The notes under the pieces are model-generated. The model was not told the origin of the DNA. It was given only the letters and a program-made list of their open reading frames with translations, and did no database searches. From Bradyrhizobium quebecense (lineage in GTDB: Bacteria > Pseudomonadota > Alphaproteobacteria > Rhizobiales > Xanthobacteraceae): 64,000 bases of DNA. Position numbers and translations under genes: made by a program. Positions 8,925-17,353 of the stretch are shown in pieces (positions within the stretch are counted from its first letter, which is position 1; every line of letters begins with the position of its first letter). The stretch spans positions 3,534,001 through 3,598,000 of the forward strand of contig NZ_CP088022.1 in NCBI RefSeq assembly GCF_013373795.3. The letters run 5' to 3'.

Positions 8925-10151
8925 ATGAAATCCATCGTCACGAGTCTGTCCGCCGCCGGCCTGATCGCCACCGTGCTGGCGGGGCCCGCGCTCGCGCAGC
9001 AGACGCCGCTCAAGATCGGCGTGCTGACCGATTTCCAGTCGGTCTATTCGGACATCGGCGGCGCCGGGAATGTCGAGGCCACCAAGATGGCGATCGAGGA
9101 GTTCGGCGGCAGCATCTTCGGCAAGCCGATCGAGCTCGTCACCGCCGATGCCCTCAACAAGGCCGACGTCGCCGCCACCATCACCCGCAAATGGTACGAG
9201 GCCGAGAATGTCGACATGATCATCGACATGCCGACTTCGGCAACCGCGCTTGCCGGCATGGAGATGTCGAAGCAGTTCGAGAAGATCATGATCGTGACGG
9301 ACGCAGCGAGCTCCGACATCACCGGCAAGTCCTGCTCGCCCTACACGCTGCACTGGACCTACGACACCTACGCCAACGCCCACACCGTCGGTAGCGCGAT
9401 CGTCAAGAACGGCGGCGACAGCTGGTTCTTCATCACTGCCGACTACGTGTTCGGCCACTCGATCGAGCGCGACGCCGGCGACGTGGTCCGCGACGCCGGC
9501 GACGTGGTCCGCGCCGCCGGCGGCAAGGTGCTCGGCAGCGCCCGGCATCCGCTCAACACGCCGGACTTCTCCTCCTTCCTGCTGCAGGCGCAATCGTCGA
9601 AGGCGAAGATCGTCGGCCTCGCCAATGGCGGCGGCGACACCATCAACGCGATCAAGCAGGCCGCCGAATTCGGCATCGTCGCGGGCGGACAGAATCTGGC
9701 TGGTATCGTGATGTTCATCTCGGACATCCACAGCCTCGGGCTGAAGCTCGCGCAGGGCCTGATCATCACCGAGGCCTACTACTGGGATCTCAACGACCGC
9801 ACCCGCGCCTTCGGCAAGCGCTTCTTCGAGCGCATGAAGCGGATGCCGACCATGAACCAGGCCGCGACCTACAGCGCCACCCTGCACTACCTCAACGCGG
9901 TGAAGGCCGCCGGCACCAAGGAGACCAAGCCGGTGCTGGCGAAGATGCGCGCGACCCCGGTCCGCGACGCCTTCACCGACAACGGCGTGGTGCGCGAGGA
10001 CGGCCGCATGGTGCACTCGATGTTCCTGTTCGAGGTCAAGAAGCCCGAGGAATCGAAGGCGCCGTGGGATTACTACAAGGTGCTCGCCGAGGTGCCCGGC
10101 GACCAGGCGTTCCGGCCGCTGAAGGACGGCGGCTGCCCGCTCATCAAGTGA
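8925..10151 (+). CDS. ABC transporter substrate-binding protein (branched-chain amino acid/urea type)
   Basis: A 408-residue periplasmic type I binding protein. The signal peptide ends at about residue 24 (AGPALA), then the mature start QQTPLKIGVLTDFQSVYSDIGG. The ATG at 8925 has GGGGAGG upstream; an earlier in-frame ATG at 8853 lies before the operator and is rejected. The nearest relative in this window is the protein at 36968-38188, with which it shares DLTGKQCSPY/DITGKSCSPY-type and SSFLLQAQ(N/S)SKAK blocks. Codons at 9471-9512 are a perfect 21-base tandem duplication that adds seven residues (DAGDVVR twice). No permease or ATPase gene is adjacent, so it works with components elsewhere. 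Confidence 0.93.
   Translation: MKSIVTSLSAAGLIATVLAGPALAQQTPLKIGVLTDFQSVYSDIGGAGNVEATKMAIEEFGGSIFGKPIELVTADALNKADVAATITRKWYEAENVDMIIDMPTSATALAGMEMSKQFEKIMIVTDAASSDITGKSCSPYTLHWTYDTYANAHTVGSAIVKNGGDSWFFITADYVFGHSIERDAGDVVRDAGDVVRAAGGKVLGSARHPLNTPDFSSFLLQAQSSKAKIVGLANGGGDTINAIKQAAEFGIVAGGQNLAGIVMFISDIHSLGLKLAQGLIITEAYYWDLNDRTRAFGKRFFERMKRMPTMNQAATYSATLHYLNAVKAAGTKETKPVLAKMRATPVRDAFTDNGVVREDGRMVHSMFLFEVKKPEESKAPWDYYKVLAEVPGDQAFRPLKDGGCPLIK
9471..9512 (+). repeat. 21-base tandem duplication inside the binding-protein gene
   Basis: Two identical 21-base units (9471-9491 and 9492-9512), each starting GACGCCGGCGACGTGG, encode DAGDVVR twice. The paralogue at 36968 has only one corresponding segment, so this looks like a recent in-frame expansion. 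Confidence 0.95.
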
Positions 10152-10215
10152 GTGAATACGATCACGGCCGGGGTCCAGGACCTCGGCCAACACCCTCAAA
10201 TGATTGGGTAAAATC

Positions 10216-10291
10216 TGGCAGGAGTGGCAGGGCTCGAACCTGCGACCCCCGGTTTTGGAGACCGGTGCTCTACCAATTGAGCTACACTCCT
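10216..10291 (-). tRNA. tRNA-Trp (anticodon CCA)
   Basis: On the minus strand a 76-base cloverleaf: acceptor AGGAGTG pairs with CACTCCT, discriminator G and encoded CCA; D-arm AGCTCAATTGGTAGAGC; anticodon stem CCGGT/ACCGG with loop CTCCAAA (anticodon CCA); T-arm GCAGG-TTCGAGC-CCTGC. All stems pair. In related alphaproteobacteria this tRNA directly precedes secE; here a 4.2-kb block lies between them. Confidence 0.98.
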
Positions 10292-10460
10292 GCAGGGAAC
10301 CAGCGTCGCCGCCGGTTCGCGCCGTTTCAAGCACAGGGCATGGCCGGTTTGCAAGGGCGAAGCGGTGAAGCTTCTGTTCATTGCAATACTTCTGCGCCAG
10401 ACTTCGGCCATCACCCCACGTCGGCGCTCCGCCGCAAGAATCAAGAACCCGGGAGAGACC

Positions 10461-11684
10461 ATGAACGCCCAGACCGCCACCAAGCACGCCGCCAGCCCAA
10501 CCACCCCGTCCCTCCCCCTCGCCAAACCCGAATCGATCGGACTGTCGAGCACGCGGCTGCAGGCACTGTCCGACACCTTCAGACGCGAGGTCGACAGGGG
10601 AACCGCGCCCGGCTTCACGGTGCTGGTGGCGCGGCGCGGCCAGATCGGCTGGTTCGATGCGATCGGACGGCAAAGCCCGGCGGCGTCGGCGCCGATGACG
10701 CATGACACGATCTTCCGCATCTTCTCGATGACCAAGCCGATCGTCTCGGTCGGCATCATGATGCTGCTGGAGGACGGCCACTTCCTGCTCAACGACCCCG
10801 TCGCGAAATTCATCCCCGAATTCGCCGAGACCAAGGTCGGCGTCGAGCACAACGGCAAGCTCGATCTGGTCCCCGTCCAGCGGCAGATGACGATCCAGGA
10901 CCTGCTGCGCCACACATCAGGCTTGACGTATGACCACACCGGTAACGGCCCGGTGCAGCAGCTCTACCAGCAGTCGCGGCTGCGCAGCCGCAAGATCACC
11001 AATGCCGAGCACGCCATCATGCTCGCCGGCATGCCGCTGATCTGCCAGCCCGGCGCCGAGTGGAACTACAGCCGCTCCACCGACATCCTCGGCCGCATCA
11101 TCGAAGTCGTCAGCGGCAAGACGCTCGGCGAATTCCTCGCTGAGCGCATCCTCTCGCCGCTGCAGATGAACGAGACCGCCTTCCACACCCCGGAAGCCAA
11201 CGCCGGCCGGCTCGCCGAGGCGTTTGCCAACGATCCCTGGACCAACGAGAAGGTGCAGCTGTTCAACATGCTGGAGAAGCCGGCGATGGAATCCGGCGGC
11301 GGCGGACTGGTGTCGACCGCGATGGACTATGCGCGTTTCGCGCAGATGCTGCTCAACGGCGGCTCGCTCGACGGCACCAGGATCATCGGCCGCAAGACGC
11401 TCGAATTCATGGCCTCCGACCACCTCGGCGCCGGCGTCAAGATCCAGGGCACGCTGGTGTCGCCCGGCCACAGTTTCGGCCTCGGCTTCGCCGTGCGCAT
11501 GCAGCAGGGCATCGCGCCGTTCTCCGGTTCGGTCGGCCAGTACTTCTGGAGCGGCATGGCCGGCACGTTCTTCTGGATCGATCCGCGCGAAGACCTGATC
11601 GCGGTCTTCATGATGCAGGGGCCGGGCCAGCGCGAATATACCCGCTCGCTGGTGCGCAACGGCGTCTACGCGGCGGTGGAGTGA
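10461..11684 (+). CDS. Serine hydrolase, beta-lactamase/esterase family
   Basis: A 407-residue protein of the class C beta-lactamase-like superfamily, mostly esterases and peptidases. The SxxK motif is Ser89-Met-Thr-Lys92 (RIFSMTKPIVS), and Tyr203 in WNYSRSTDILG is the probable general base. A Gly-rich GGGGLVSTAMDYARF block follows, typical of EstB-like enzymes. There is no clear signal peptide, so it is probably cytoplasmic. The ATG at 10461 has GGGAGAG upstream; the longer frame from 10365 overlaps the tRNA promoter side and is not supported. Substrate unknown. Confidence 0.9.
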   Translation: MNAQTATKHAASPTTPSLPLAKPESIGLSSTRLQALSDTFRREVDRGTAPGFTVLVARRGQIGWFDAIGRQSPAASAPMTHDTIFRIFSMTKPIVSVGIMMLLEDGHFLLNDPVAKFIPEFAETKVGVEHNGKLDLVPVQRQMTIQDLLRHTSGLTYDHTGNGPVQQLYQQSRLRSRKITNAEHAIMLAGMPLICQPGAEWNYSRSTDILGRIIEVVSGKTLGEFLAERILSPLQMNETAFHTPEANAGRLAEAFANDPWTNEKVQLFNMLEKPAMESGGGGLVSTAMDYARFAQMLLNGGSLDGTRIIGRKTLEFMASDHLGAGVKIQGTLVSPGHSFGLGFAVRMQQGIAPFSGSVGQYFWSGMAGTFFWIDPREDLIAVFMMQGPGQREYTRSLVRNGVYAAVE

Positions 11685-11702
11685 CGTCATTGCGGCTCGA
11701 GA

Positions 11703-11730
11703 CCCCCGATGCGCAATTGCGCATCGGGGG
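11703..11730. terminator. Bidirectional terminator hairpin
   Basis: A perfect 28-base palindrome (arm CCCCCGATGCGCAA) sits between the convergent serine hydrolase and SDR genes, 18 bases past the first stop. No T-run is seen on either side. Confidence 0.7.
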
Positions 11731-11766
11731 CTCGCGCTGACGCGCGCCCCGGGATGACGCTTCGCG

Positions 11767-12534
11767 TCAGCTGATCGTCGCGCCACCGTCGATCACGATG
11801 GTCTGGCCGGTGAGGAAGTCGCCGGCGCGCGAGCCCATCAACACGGCGGCGCCGGCGATCTCGTCAGGCACGCCGATCCGCAGCAGCGGCGAGCGCGCGG
11901 TCGAGGCCTTCAGCGTGTCCGGATTGTCCCACAGCGCCTTGGCGAAGTCGGTCTTGATCAGGCCCGGCGCGATGCAGTTCACGCGGATATTGTGCTTGCC
12001 ATATTCGCAGGCGAGGTTGCGCGCGAGCTGCATGTCGGCGGCCTTCGAGATCGCGTAGGCGCCGAGCACGGTCGAGCCCTTGAGGCCGCCGATCGAGGAC
12101 ACGATGATGATGGAGCCGTCCTTGCGCTCGATCATCTGCGGCACCACCATCGAGATCAGCCAGTTGTTGGCGACGATGTTGTTGTCGAGGATCTTGCGGA
12201 ACTGATCGTCGGAGATGCCGGCAAGCGGGCCGTAATACGGGTTCGACGCCGCGTTGCAGACCAGCACGTCGATCTTGCCGAAGGCGCGATTGCTCTCGTC
12301 GACCAGATTTTGCAGGTTTTCCTTCGACGAGATGTTGGCGGCAATCGCGACCGCGGTGCCCTTGCCGAACTTGCCGTTGATGTCGCCCGCGACCTGCTCG
12401 CAGACGTCGGCCTTGCGCGAGGAGATCACGACCTTGGCGCCGTGCTCGGCCATGCGCTCGGCAATGGCGAGCCCGATGCCGCGCGTCGAGCCGGTGATGA
12501 CGGCGACTTTTCCCTTCATGTCGAACAAGGTCAT
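11767..12534 (-). CDS. Short-chain dehydrogenase/reductase
   Basis: A 255-residue classical SDR. The cofactor motif TGSTRGIG is at 14-21, NAAS at 94-97, the catalytic serine at 146-147, and Tyr160-x3-Lys164 (GAYAISKAADM). The motif SSRKADV after the second strand suggests NADP preference, but this is only a hint. The C-terminal block LTGQTIVIDGGATIS is typical. Its neighbours are acyl-CoA and phosphatase genes, which fits a role in oxidising a hydroxyacyl or alcohol intermediate; substrate unknown. Confidence 0.92.
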   Translation of the reverse strand: MTLFDMKGKVAVITGSTRGIGLAIAERMAEHGAKVVISSRKADVCEQVAGDINGKFGKGTAVAIAANISSKENLQNLVDESNRAFGKIDVLVCNAASNPYYGPLAGISDDQFRKILDNNIVANNWLISMVVPQMIERKDGSIIIVSSIGGLKGSTVLGAYAISKAADMQLARNLACEYGKHNIRVNCIAPGLIKTDFAKALWDNPDTLKASTARSPLLRIGVPDEIAGAAVLMGSRAGDFLTGQTIVIDGGATIS

Positions 12535-12609
12535 GCTTCTCTCCCTGATGTAAGGCGTTTGAATTCTGTGTTCAGCTTAGGCAGCGTTCCGGTGTTGCGA
12601 TAGCGGCAA

Positions 12610-13317
12610 TCACGCAAGCTTGCTCGCCGGCCGGACTTCAGGTCCGGACGGCTGATGCATCGCGGCGTGGCGCGGATCGGCGATCCAGGGCTGCTGGTTC
12701 ACCATCGGCAGCCGCCAGGTCGACAGGCCGATGCCCGCGATGTGATCGAGCCGCGTCACCGAGACATTGTCGATGTCGAACGACAGGCCCCGGTCCGGCT
12801 GGCCGCCGAGCGCGAGACCGACCGCAGCCCGGATCACGCCGCCATGGCCGACCGCGATGATATTCTTGCCCGGCTCCGCAGCTGTGATCCGCACGACCGT
12901 GCGGCAGACCCGCGTATAGAGATCCATGAAGCTCTCGCCGCCGGGCGCGGGCTCGTTGACGTCGGCAAACCAGCTTCTGCCGGGGGGCTGGCGCGCGAGC
13001 AGTGCGGCCCGGTTCATGCCCTGCCACTGGCCGAGATGCTGTTCGGCGAAGTCGCGTTCCTGCGTCATGTTGGCCGGTTTCGGAAAACCTGCGGCCCAGA
13101 TCGCTTCCGCGGTCTTGTGCGTGCGCTTCAGATTGCTCGAATACCAGACCGCATCGCGTGGCAGCATCTTGGCGACCGCCTCGAACACTTCGACGTCGCC
13201 GGTGTCGCAGTCGATATCCTCTTGTCCGTAGATGTTGCCGCCGTCGCTGCGCACCGGCGCGTGGCGAACCCACCACCACCGCGTCACCGTCACGTTAGGC
13301 TTGTCTGGATTGGACAT
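12610..13317 (-). CDS. Histidine phosphatase family protein
   Basis: A 235-residue protein of the phosphoglycerate-mutase-like (branch 1) histidine phosphatase superfamily. The catalytic motif is Arg18-His19-Ala (WVRHAPVRSDGG); the second histidine is His158 in AVGHGGV. Arg65 in SSNLKRTHKTA and Glu93 (RDFAEQHLGQWQG) fit the phosphate pocket and proton donor. A similar CobC-like or general phosphatase is possible. It lies 75 bases downstream of the minus-strand SDR start and may be independent of it. Confidence 0.88.
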   Translation of the reverse strand: MSNPDKPNVTVTRWWWVRHAPVRSDGGNIYGQEDIDCDTGDVEVFEAVAKMLPRDAVWYSSNLKRTHKTAEAIWAAGFPKPANMTQERDFAEQHLGQWQGMNRAALLARQPPGRSWFADVNEPAPGGESFMDLYTRVCRTVVRITAAEPGKNIIAVGHGGVIRAAVGLALGGQPDRGLSFDIDNVSVTRLDHIAGIGLSTWRLPMVNQQPWIADPRHAAMHQPSGPEVRPASKLA

Positions 13318-13457
13318 CGGATGAGCCCTTCAATACTGTCCCGTCTCGCTGTACGTCACGCCGCACATCGTCTCAAGTGCTTCGGACGTTTGAAATTTTG
13401 TTTGAATTCCGTCGCGCGGCAGACGCGCCACGGACCATGTGAACAGGGAGAAAAACC

Positions 13458-14243
13458 ATGGGCCGCCTCGAAGGCAAATCCGTCATCATCACCGGCGCTG
13501 GAAGCGGCATCGGCCGCGCCGCCTCGCTGCTGTTCACCAAGGAAGGCGCCAAGCTGATCGCGGTCGATCGCAGCGAGGGCGTCAACGAGACCGCCAAGCT
13601 GGTGCGCGATGCCGGCGGCACCGTCGAAGCCGTCACCGCCGATGCCGGCTCGGAGAGCGACGTGAAGGCCTTCATCGACAAGGCGCTGTCGACGTACGGC
13701 AAGCTCGATGCGATCTGGGCCAATGCCGGCGTCAGCGGCGGCCTCGTGCCGCTCGCCGACCAGACGCCGGAACACTGGCAGGAGGTGCTGCGCGTCAATC
13801 TGATCGGGCCCTTCCTCGCGATCAAGCATTCGATCCCGCACATGACCAAGCAGGGTTCCGGCTCGATCGTCTGCACCGCATCCGTCGCGGGCCTGAAGGC
13901 CGGCGCCAGCGGACATCCCTATGGCGCGAGCAAGGCCGGCGTGATCAGCCTGGTGCAGACCACCGCCTACTCGCTCTCCGGCACCGGCGTGCGCATCAAC
14001 GCGGTCTGCCCGGGCCTGATCGAGACCGGCATGACCAAGCCGGTGTTCGATCGCGCCAAGGAGCGCGGCACCCAGGACAAGATCGGCCAGCTCAATCCGC
14101 TGAAGCGCCCCGGCCAGCCGCACGAACTCGCCGCGATGGGATTGTTCCTGGCGAGCGACGAGGCGTCCTACGTCAACGGCCAGGCCATCCCGGTCGACGG
14201 CGGCCTCACCGCGTCGATGCCGTATACGGGCAAGCCGATTTAG
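13458..14243 (+). CDS. Short-chain dehydrogenase/reductase
   Basis: A 261-residue classical SDR with TGAGSGIG at 12-19, NAG at 89-91, a catalytic serine at about 142 (TASVAGL) and Tyr155-x3-Lys159 (HPYGASKAG). An acidic residue after strand 2 (AVDRSEG) suggests NAD. A ribosome binding site (GGGAG) lies 10 bases before the ATG. The promoter region 13318-13457 has two GTTTGAA-type half-sites (near 13388 and 13401) that resemble those before the TetR gene at 22156. Confidence 0.92.
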   Translation: MGRLEGKSVIITGAGSGIGRAASLLFTKEGAKLIAVDRSEGVNETAKLVRDAGGTVEAVTADAGSESDVKAFIDKALSTYGKLDAIWANAGVSGGLVPLADQTPEHWQEVLRVNLIGPFLAIKHSIPHMTKQGSGSIVCTASVAGLKAGASGHPYGASKAGVISLVQTTAYSLSGTGVRINAVCPGLIETGMTKPVFDRAKERGTQDKIGQLNPLKRPGQPHELAAMGLFLASDEASYVNGQAIPVDGGLTASMPYTGKPI

Positions 14244-14345
14244 CAACGACATTCTCCGTTCGCGACGCGAGTCTGCATGGTGCGATGACGGCGCCACATC
14301 CACCACCGTCGTCCCGACCGCCCGGATGACTCCACTTTCACGACC

Positions 14346-14367
14346 GTCGTCCCGGCGAAGGCCGGGA
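14346..14367 (+). repeat. Left half of palindromic repeat family B (interrupted by IS30 element)
   Basis: GTCGTCCCGGCGAAGGCCGGGA is the outer arm of a long palindromic intergenic repeat whose other part begins right after the insertion element at 15425. Joining the two pieces restores GGCCGGGACCCATAAC, as expected for one uninterrupted copy. The preceding 100 bases (14244-14345) hold only repeat-like GTCGTCCCG pieces. Confidence 0.75.
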
Positions 14368-15424
14368 GATGGAGTCACGTTTGAAGTGCAACGATTGATT
14401 TGAGTTTGGAGAATGCCTCGGCGGGGGTCTTGAAGTCGAGGCATTTGCGTGGGGTATCGTTGAGGCGCTGAACGAGCCGCCTGAGGGCGGCTGCCGTGAT
14501 GAACCTGAGGTCAGTTTTGCGTGGCAGAGAGCGTCGTAAGCGCCCGATGGAGTTTTCCACGCCGCCTTTTTGCCAGGGACTATGGGGATCGCAGAAGAAG
14601 GTTTGGACGCCGAGGGCGTTATGAAGCCTGTGATGCTCGGCGAACTCGGTTCCGTTGTCGAAGCTGATGGTTTTACGGATCGCCTGTGGAAGCTTGCCGA
14701 GTTGACGGGCGATGGTCCGAGCGGTGAGGACAGCTTTCCGATCGCGTGGGTGCAGCACGATGCTGAAGCGGGTTTGGCGCTCGTGGAGAACCAGCAATCC
14801 TTGGCCATATCGCGCGAACAGCATGAAGTCGGCTTCCCAATGACCCGGCGTCCCGCGGCCTTCGACCTCGGAGGGTCGTTCATCGATCGAGCGCCGTTGT
14901 TTAATGAAGCTGGCAGGGCTGCCGCCTGGGCGTCGCCGGCGCCCTCGCCTGAGTTTATGGCGCGGCAGCAGGCGGTGCCAGTAATCCTTCTGGGCCGTAC
15001 GATGATAGATGAAACGATAGATTGACTCGTGGCTGATCATGACGCGACCATGTTCTCGCGCCAGTCGACCAGCGATCTGCTCCGGCGAATGTCCCATCGC
15101 AAGGCTTTTGCCGACGCAGTCCCGCAGGGCCGGCTGGCGCGCCAGCTTGAAGCGGCCATCCTGCCGTCGCCGACGTTCGGCCAATTGTTGAGCCCGGACC
15201 GGTTCGTAACCGCCCTTCCAGACCTTGGTAGGCCGCGAGTTGCGCTTCAGCTCCCGACTTATCGTCGACGTCGCGCGGTCAAGCGCAGACGCAATATCGT
15301 TTTGAGATTTACCATCTGCATGCAGGCGGTAAATCTCAACGCGCTCTTCAAGGCTGAGCTGGCCATAACATTGTCCCATCGCCACAACACCCTAGCAGGT
15401 GTTGCACTTGTGTCGTGAACCCAA
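14368..15424 (-). mobile_element. IS30-family insertion sequence
   Basis: A complete-looking element of about 1,057 bases. Terminal inverted repeats share TGG..TCACG....AAGTGCAAC (left 14370-14392, right 15401-15423). The flanks carry GGGA on both sides (14364-14367 and 15425-15428), a plausible target duplication. The single gene inside is intact, so the element may be active. Confidence 0.85.
14375..15385 (-). CDS. IS30-family transposase
   Basis: A 336-residue DDE transposase. The N-terminal helix-turn-helix is characteristic (QLSLEERVEIYRLHADGKSQ, then IASALDRATSTISRELKRN). The catalytic triad is Asp in GHWEADFML, Asp in SFDNGTEF and Glu in GGVENSIGRLRR. The stop codon lies inside the left terminal repeat. 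No frameshift or internal stop is visible. Confidence 0.95.
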   Translation of the reverse strand: MAMGQCYGQLSLEERVEIYRLHADGKSQNDIASALDRATSTISRELKRNSRPTKVWKGGYEPVRAQQLAERRRRQDGRFKLARQPALRDCVGKSLAMGHSPEQIAGRLAREHGRVMISHESIYRFIYHRTAQKDYWHRLLPRHKLRRGRRRRPGGSPASFIKQRRSIDERPSEVEGRGTPGHWEADFMLFARYGQGLLVLHERQTRFSIVLHPRDRKAVLTARTIARQLGKLPQAIRKTISFDNGTEFAEHHRLHNALGVQTFFCDPHSPWQKGGVENSIGRLRRSLPRKTDLRFITAAALRRLVQRLNDTPRKCLDFKTPAEAFSKLKSIVALQT

Positions 15425-15529
15425 GGGACCCATAACCACCGGGTTGTGTTGTTGGAAACAAGCCGTGGCCCCAGCGTCGCGCAACAATTCGCATTTGTGG
15501 CAATGGGTCCCGGCTTTCGCCGGGACGAC
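15425..15529 (+). repeat. Right part of palindromic repeat family B
   Basis: This starts GGGACCCATAACCACCGGG and ends with GGGTCCCGGCTTTCGCCGGGACGAC (15505-15529), the complement of the left arm at 14346. Together with 14346-14367 it forms one repeat into which the IS30 element jumped. From 15530 to 15725 I see no gene. Confidence 0.75.
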
Positions 15530-15725
15530 ACCAAATATGCGGCGCGGCTTGTGAGTCGAACTTCCGCATTCTCGCGACATCATCTGTCCGAGCTTTGCAT
15601 TTCATTCCGCCCTCTCTTGAACAAAGAGCGCAGGAAAAGCCGCGTGCCGATCGCACCCATGGGCCCCGAGCAGAAGTTAGAAAGCTCGGGGTAGGACCAC
15701 AGGTGAAACCGGAAACAACCCGGCT

Positions 15726-15977
15726 TTACCTGCGCGATGGGTTACGGCTTACTTCGTGCTCTCCCCGGCGAGCCCATTGCGCGATCTTGGTCGCCTCGTC
15801 GGGCCATTCGAGCAAGTACACGAACTCGGTGCGGTCACCGATTTTCGTTTCCCACATGCTTGCGAATTTGAACCCGTAACGCCCCGTCATGATCCGCGCC
15901 GCGTGATCGCGGAACCGGGCGTGAAACGCGGCCTTGTTCTTCTCGAATATCTCGTAGATGCGCAATTGCTGGATCAT
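15726..15977 (-). pseudogene. NIPSNAP-family protein, C-terminally truncated
   Basis: An 83-residue frame starting MIQQLRIYEIFEKNKAAFHARFRDHA, with the family core MWETKIGDRTEFVYLLEWPDEATK. NIPSNAP-family proteins are usually about 100-110 residues and continue with a W..F..DPEW block. Here, after EATK, the protein runs into WARRGEHEVSRNPSRR, which looks like translated repeat sequence. The 3' end has probably been lost by a rearrangement near the IS30 element. Function of the intact family in bacteria is poorly known. Confidence 0.6.
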
Positions 15978-16145
15978 GCGATCTCCCGGTCGTTACATGG
16001 GGCGACGGAAGCGGACCCGCAATAACGTCCCGCAGCGGCCCGAATATTGCTTGGCCCCGGCAGGCAAACCAGCTGTTATACTTTGCTGGCAGGATCGCCG
16101 GTACATCAGCAATTCCTCGCACACTCCCTCGCACACGAACAGGCA

Positions 16146-17315
16146 ATGCAACATCAACGCCCCGACCGTATCCGCAAGCTCTTGGCCGACCTCGTCGCGT
16201 TCGACACCATAAGCGACCGCAGCAACCTGCCCCTGATCGACTACATCGAGCGCTACCTCGCCTCGCTTGGCGTCAGCGGACAGCGCATCGTCGATGACAC
16301 CGGACAGAAGTCCTCGCTGTGGGTCACGATCGGCCCCGAGGACAAGGCCGGGCTGGTTCTGTCAGGGCATACCGATGTTGTGCCGGTTGCGGGACAGGAC
16401 TGGAGCCACAACCCGTTCGAGCTCGTCGAGCGTGACGGGCGGCTGTACGGCCGCGGCACCACCGATATGAAGGGCTTTGTCGCGGTCTGTCTCGCGATGG
16501 TTCCGGAAATGCTCGCGGCCGATCTGAAGACGCCGATCAATCTTGCGATCTCCTATGACGAGGAGATCGGTTGCGTCGGCGTGCGCCCGATGCTGCGCGA
16601 CGTCGCACGCAAGCCGATCAGGCCGCTCGGCTGCTTCGTCGGCGAGCCGACCCAGATGCAGGTGATCATCGGCCACAAGGGCAAGCACGGCGTGCGCGCC
16701 ACGTTCCGCGGGCTCGCCCGCCACTCCTCGATCGCGCCTGATAGCGTCAACGCCATCGAATACGCGGCCGACCTGATCACGGAAATTCGCCGCCGCGCCG
16801 CGCTGCTGGCCGCGGATGCCGAGCGAGACAGCCTCTACGACGTCCCGCACTCGACCCTGCTCACCAGCATCGTGCATGGCGGCGCCGCGCTGAACATCGT
16901 GCCTGACAGTTGCGTGGTGGAATTCGAATGCCGCGGCATCGGAATCACCGAGTCGCGGCAGGTGACGGACGCGATCATCGCCTGGGCCAAGGCCGAGATC
17001 GAGCCTGACATGCGCAAGCGGCATCCGGAGTGCGGCATCGATTTCGAGGAAATCCTCGACTACCCCGCACTCGACACCGCAGCGGACGCGCCCATCGTCA
17101 CGCTCGCCAAGCAGCTCGCAGGCCGCAACGACCACGCCAAGGTCGCGTTCGGCACCGAGGCGAGCCTGTTCGTCAGCATGGCCGATGTGCCGTCGGTGGT
17201 GGTCGGCCCCGGCTCGATCGCGCAGGCGCACACGCCGGATGAGTTCGTCGAGATGTCGCAGCTCGCGGCTTGCGGCGATTTCGTCGCGCGGCTGATTGCG
17301 CATTGCGCGAAGTGA
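16146..17315 (+). CDS. argE: Acetylornithine deacetylase (M20 metallopeptidase family)
   Basis: A 389-residue zinc-dependent amidohydrolase that removes the acetyl group from N-acetylornithine or a similar N-acyl amino acid. Metal and catalytic residues are in place: His75-x-Asp77 (LSGHTDVVPV), Asp107 (GRGTTDMKG), the Glu139-Glu140 pair (SYDEEIGCVG) and a C-terminal His (AQAHTPDEF). The dimerisation lid domain lies at about 175-285. The ATG at 16146 follows ACAGG; an earlier frame from 16047 has no support. ArgE and related deacylases share all motifs, so the substrate is probable rather than proven. Confidence 0.85.
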   Translation: MQHQRPDRIRKLLADLVAFDTISDRSNLPLIDYIERYLASLGVSGQRIVDDTGQKSSLWVTIGPEDKAGLVLSGHTDVVPVAGQDWSHNPFELVERDGRLYGRGTTDMKGFVAVCLAMVPEMLAADLKTPINLAISYDEEIGCVGVRPMLRDVARKPIRPLGCFVGEPTQMQVIIGHKGKHGVRATFRGLARHSSIAPDSVNAIEYAADLITEIRRRAALLAADAERDSLYDVPHSTLLTSIVHGGAALNIVPDSCVVEFECRGIGITESRQVTDAIIAWAKAEIEPDMRKRHPECGIDFEEILDYPALDTAADAPIVTLAKQLAGRNDHAKVAFGTEASLFVSMADVPSVVVGPGSIAQAHTPDEFVEMSQLAACGDFVARLIAHCAK

Positions 17316-17353
17316 TGTGGTCATGCGTAGGGTGTGAAACAGGAACCGGGACC

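Noticed and set aside
8742..10913. A 723-codon open frame on the minus strand opposite the binding protein and tRNA-Trp
   Set aside because: It reads His/Arg/Asp-rich low-complexity residues, crosses a tRNA and lies opposite a clearly recognised gene; it is a high-GC antisense artefact.
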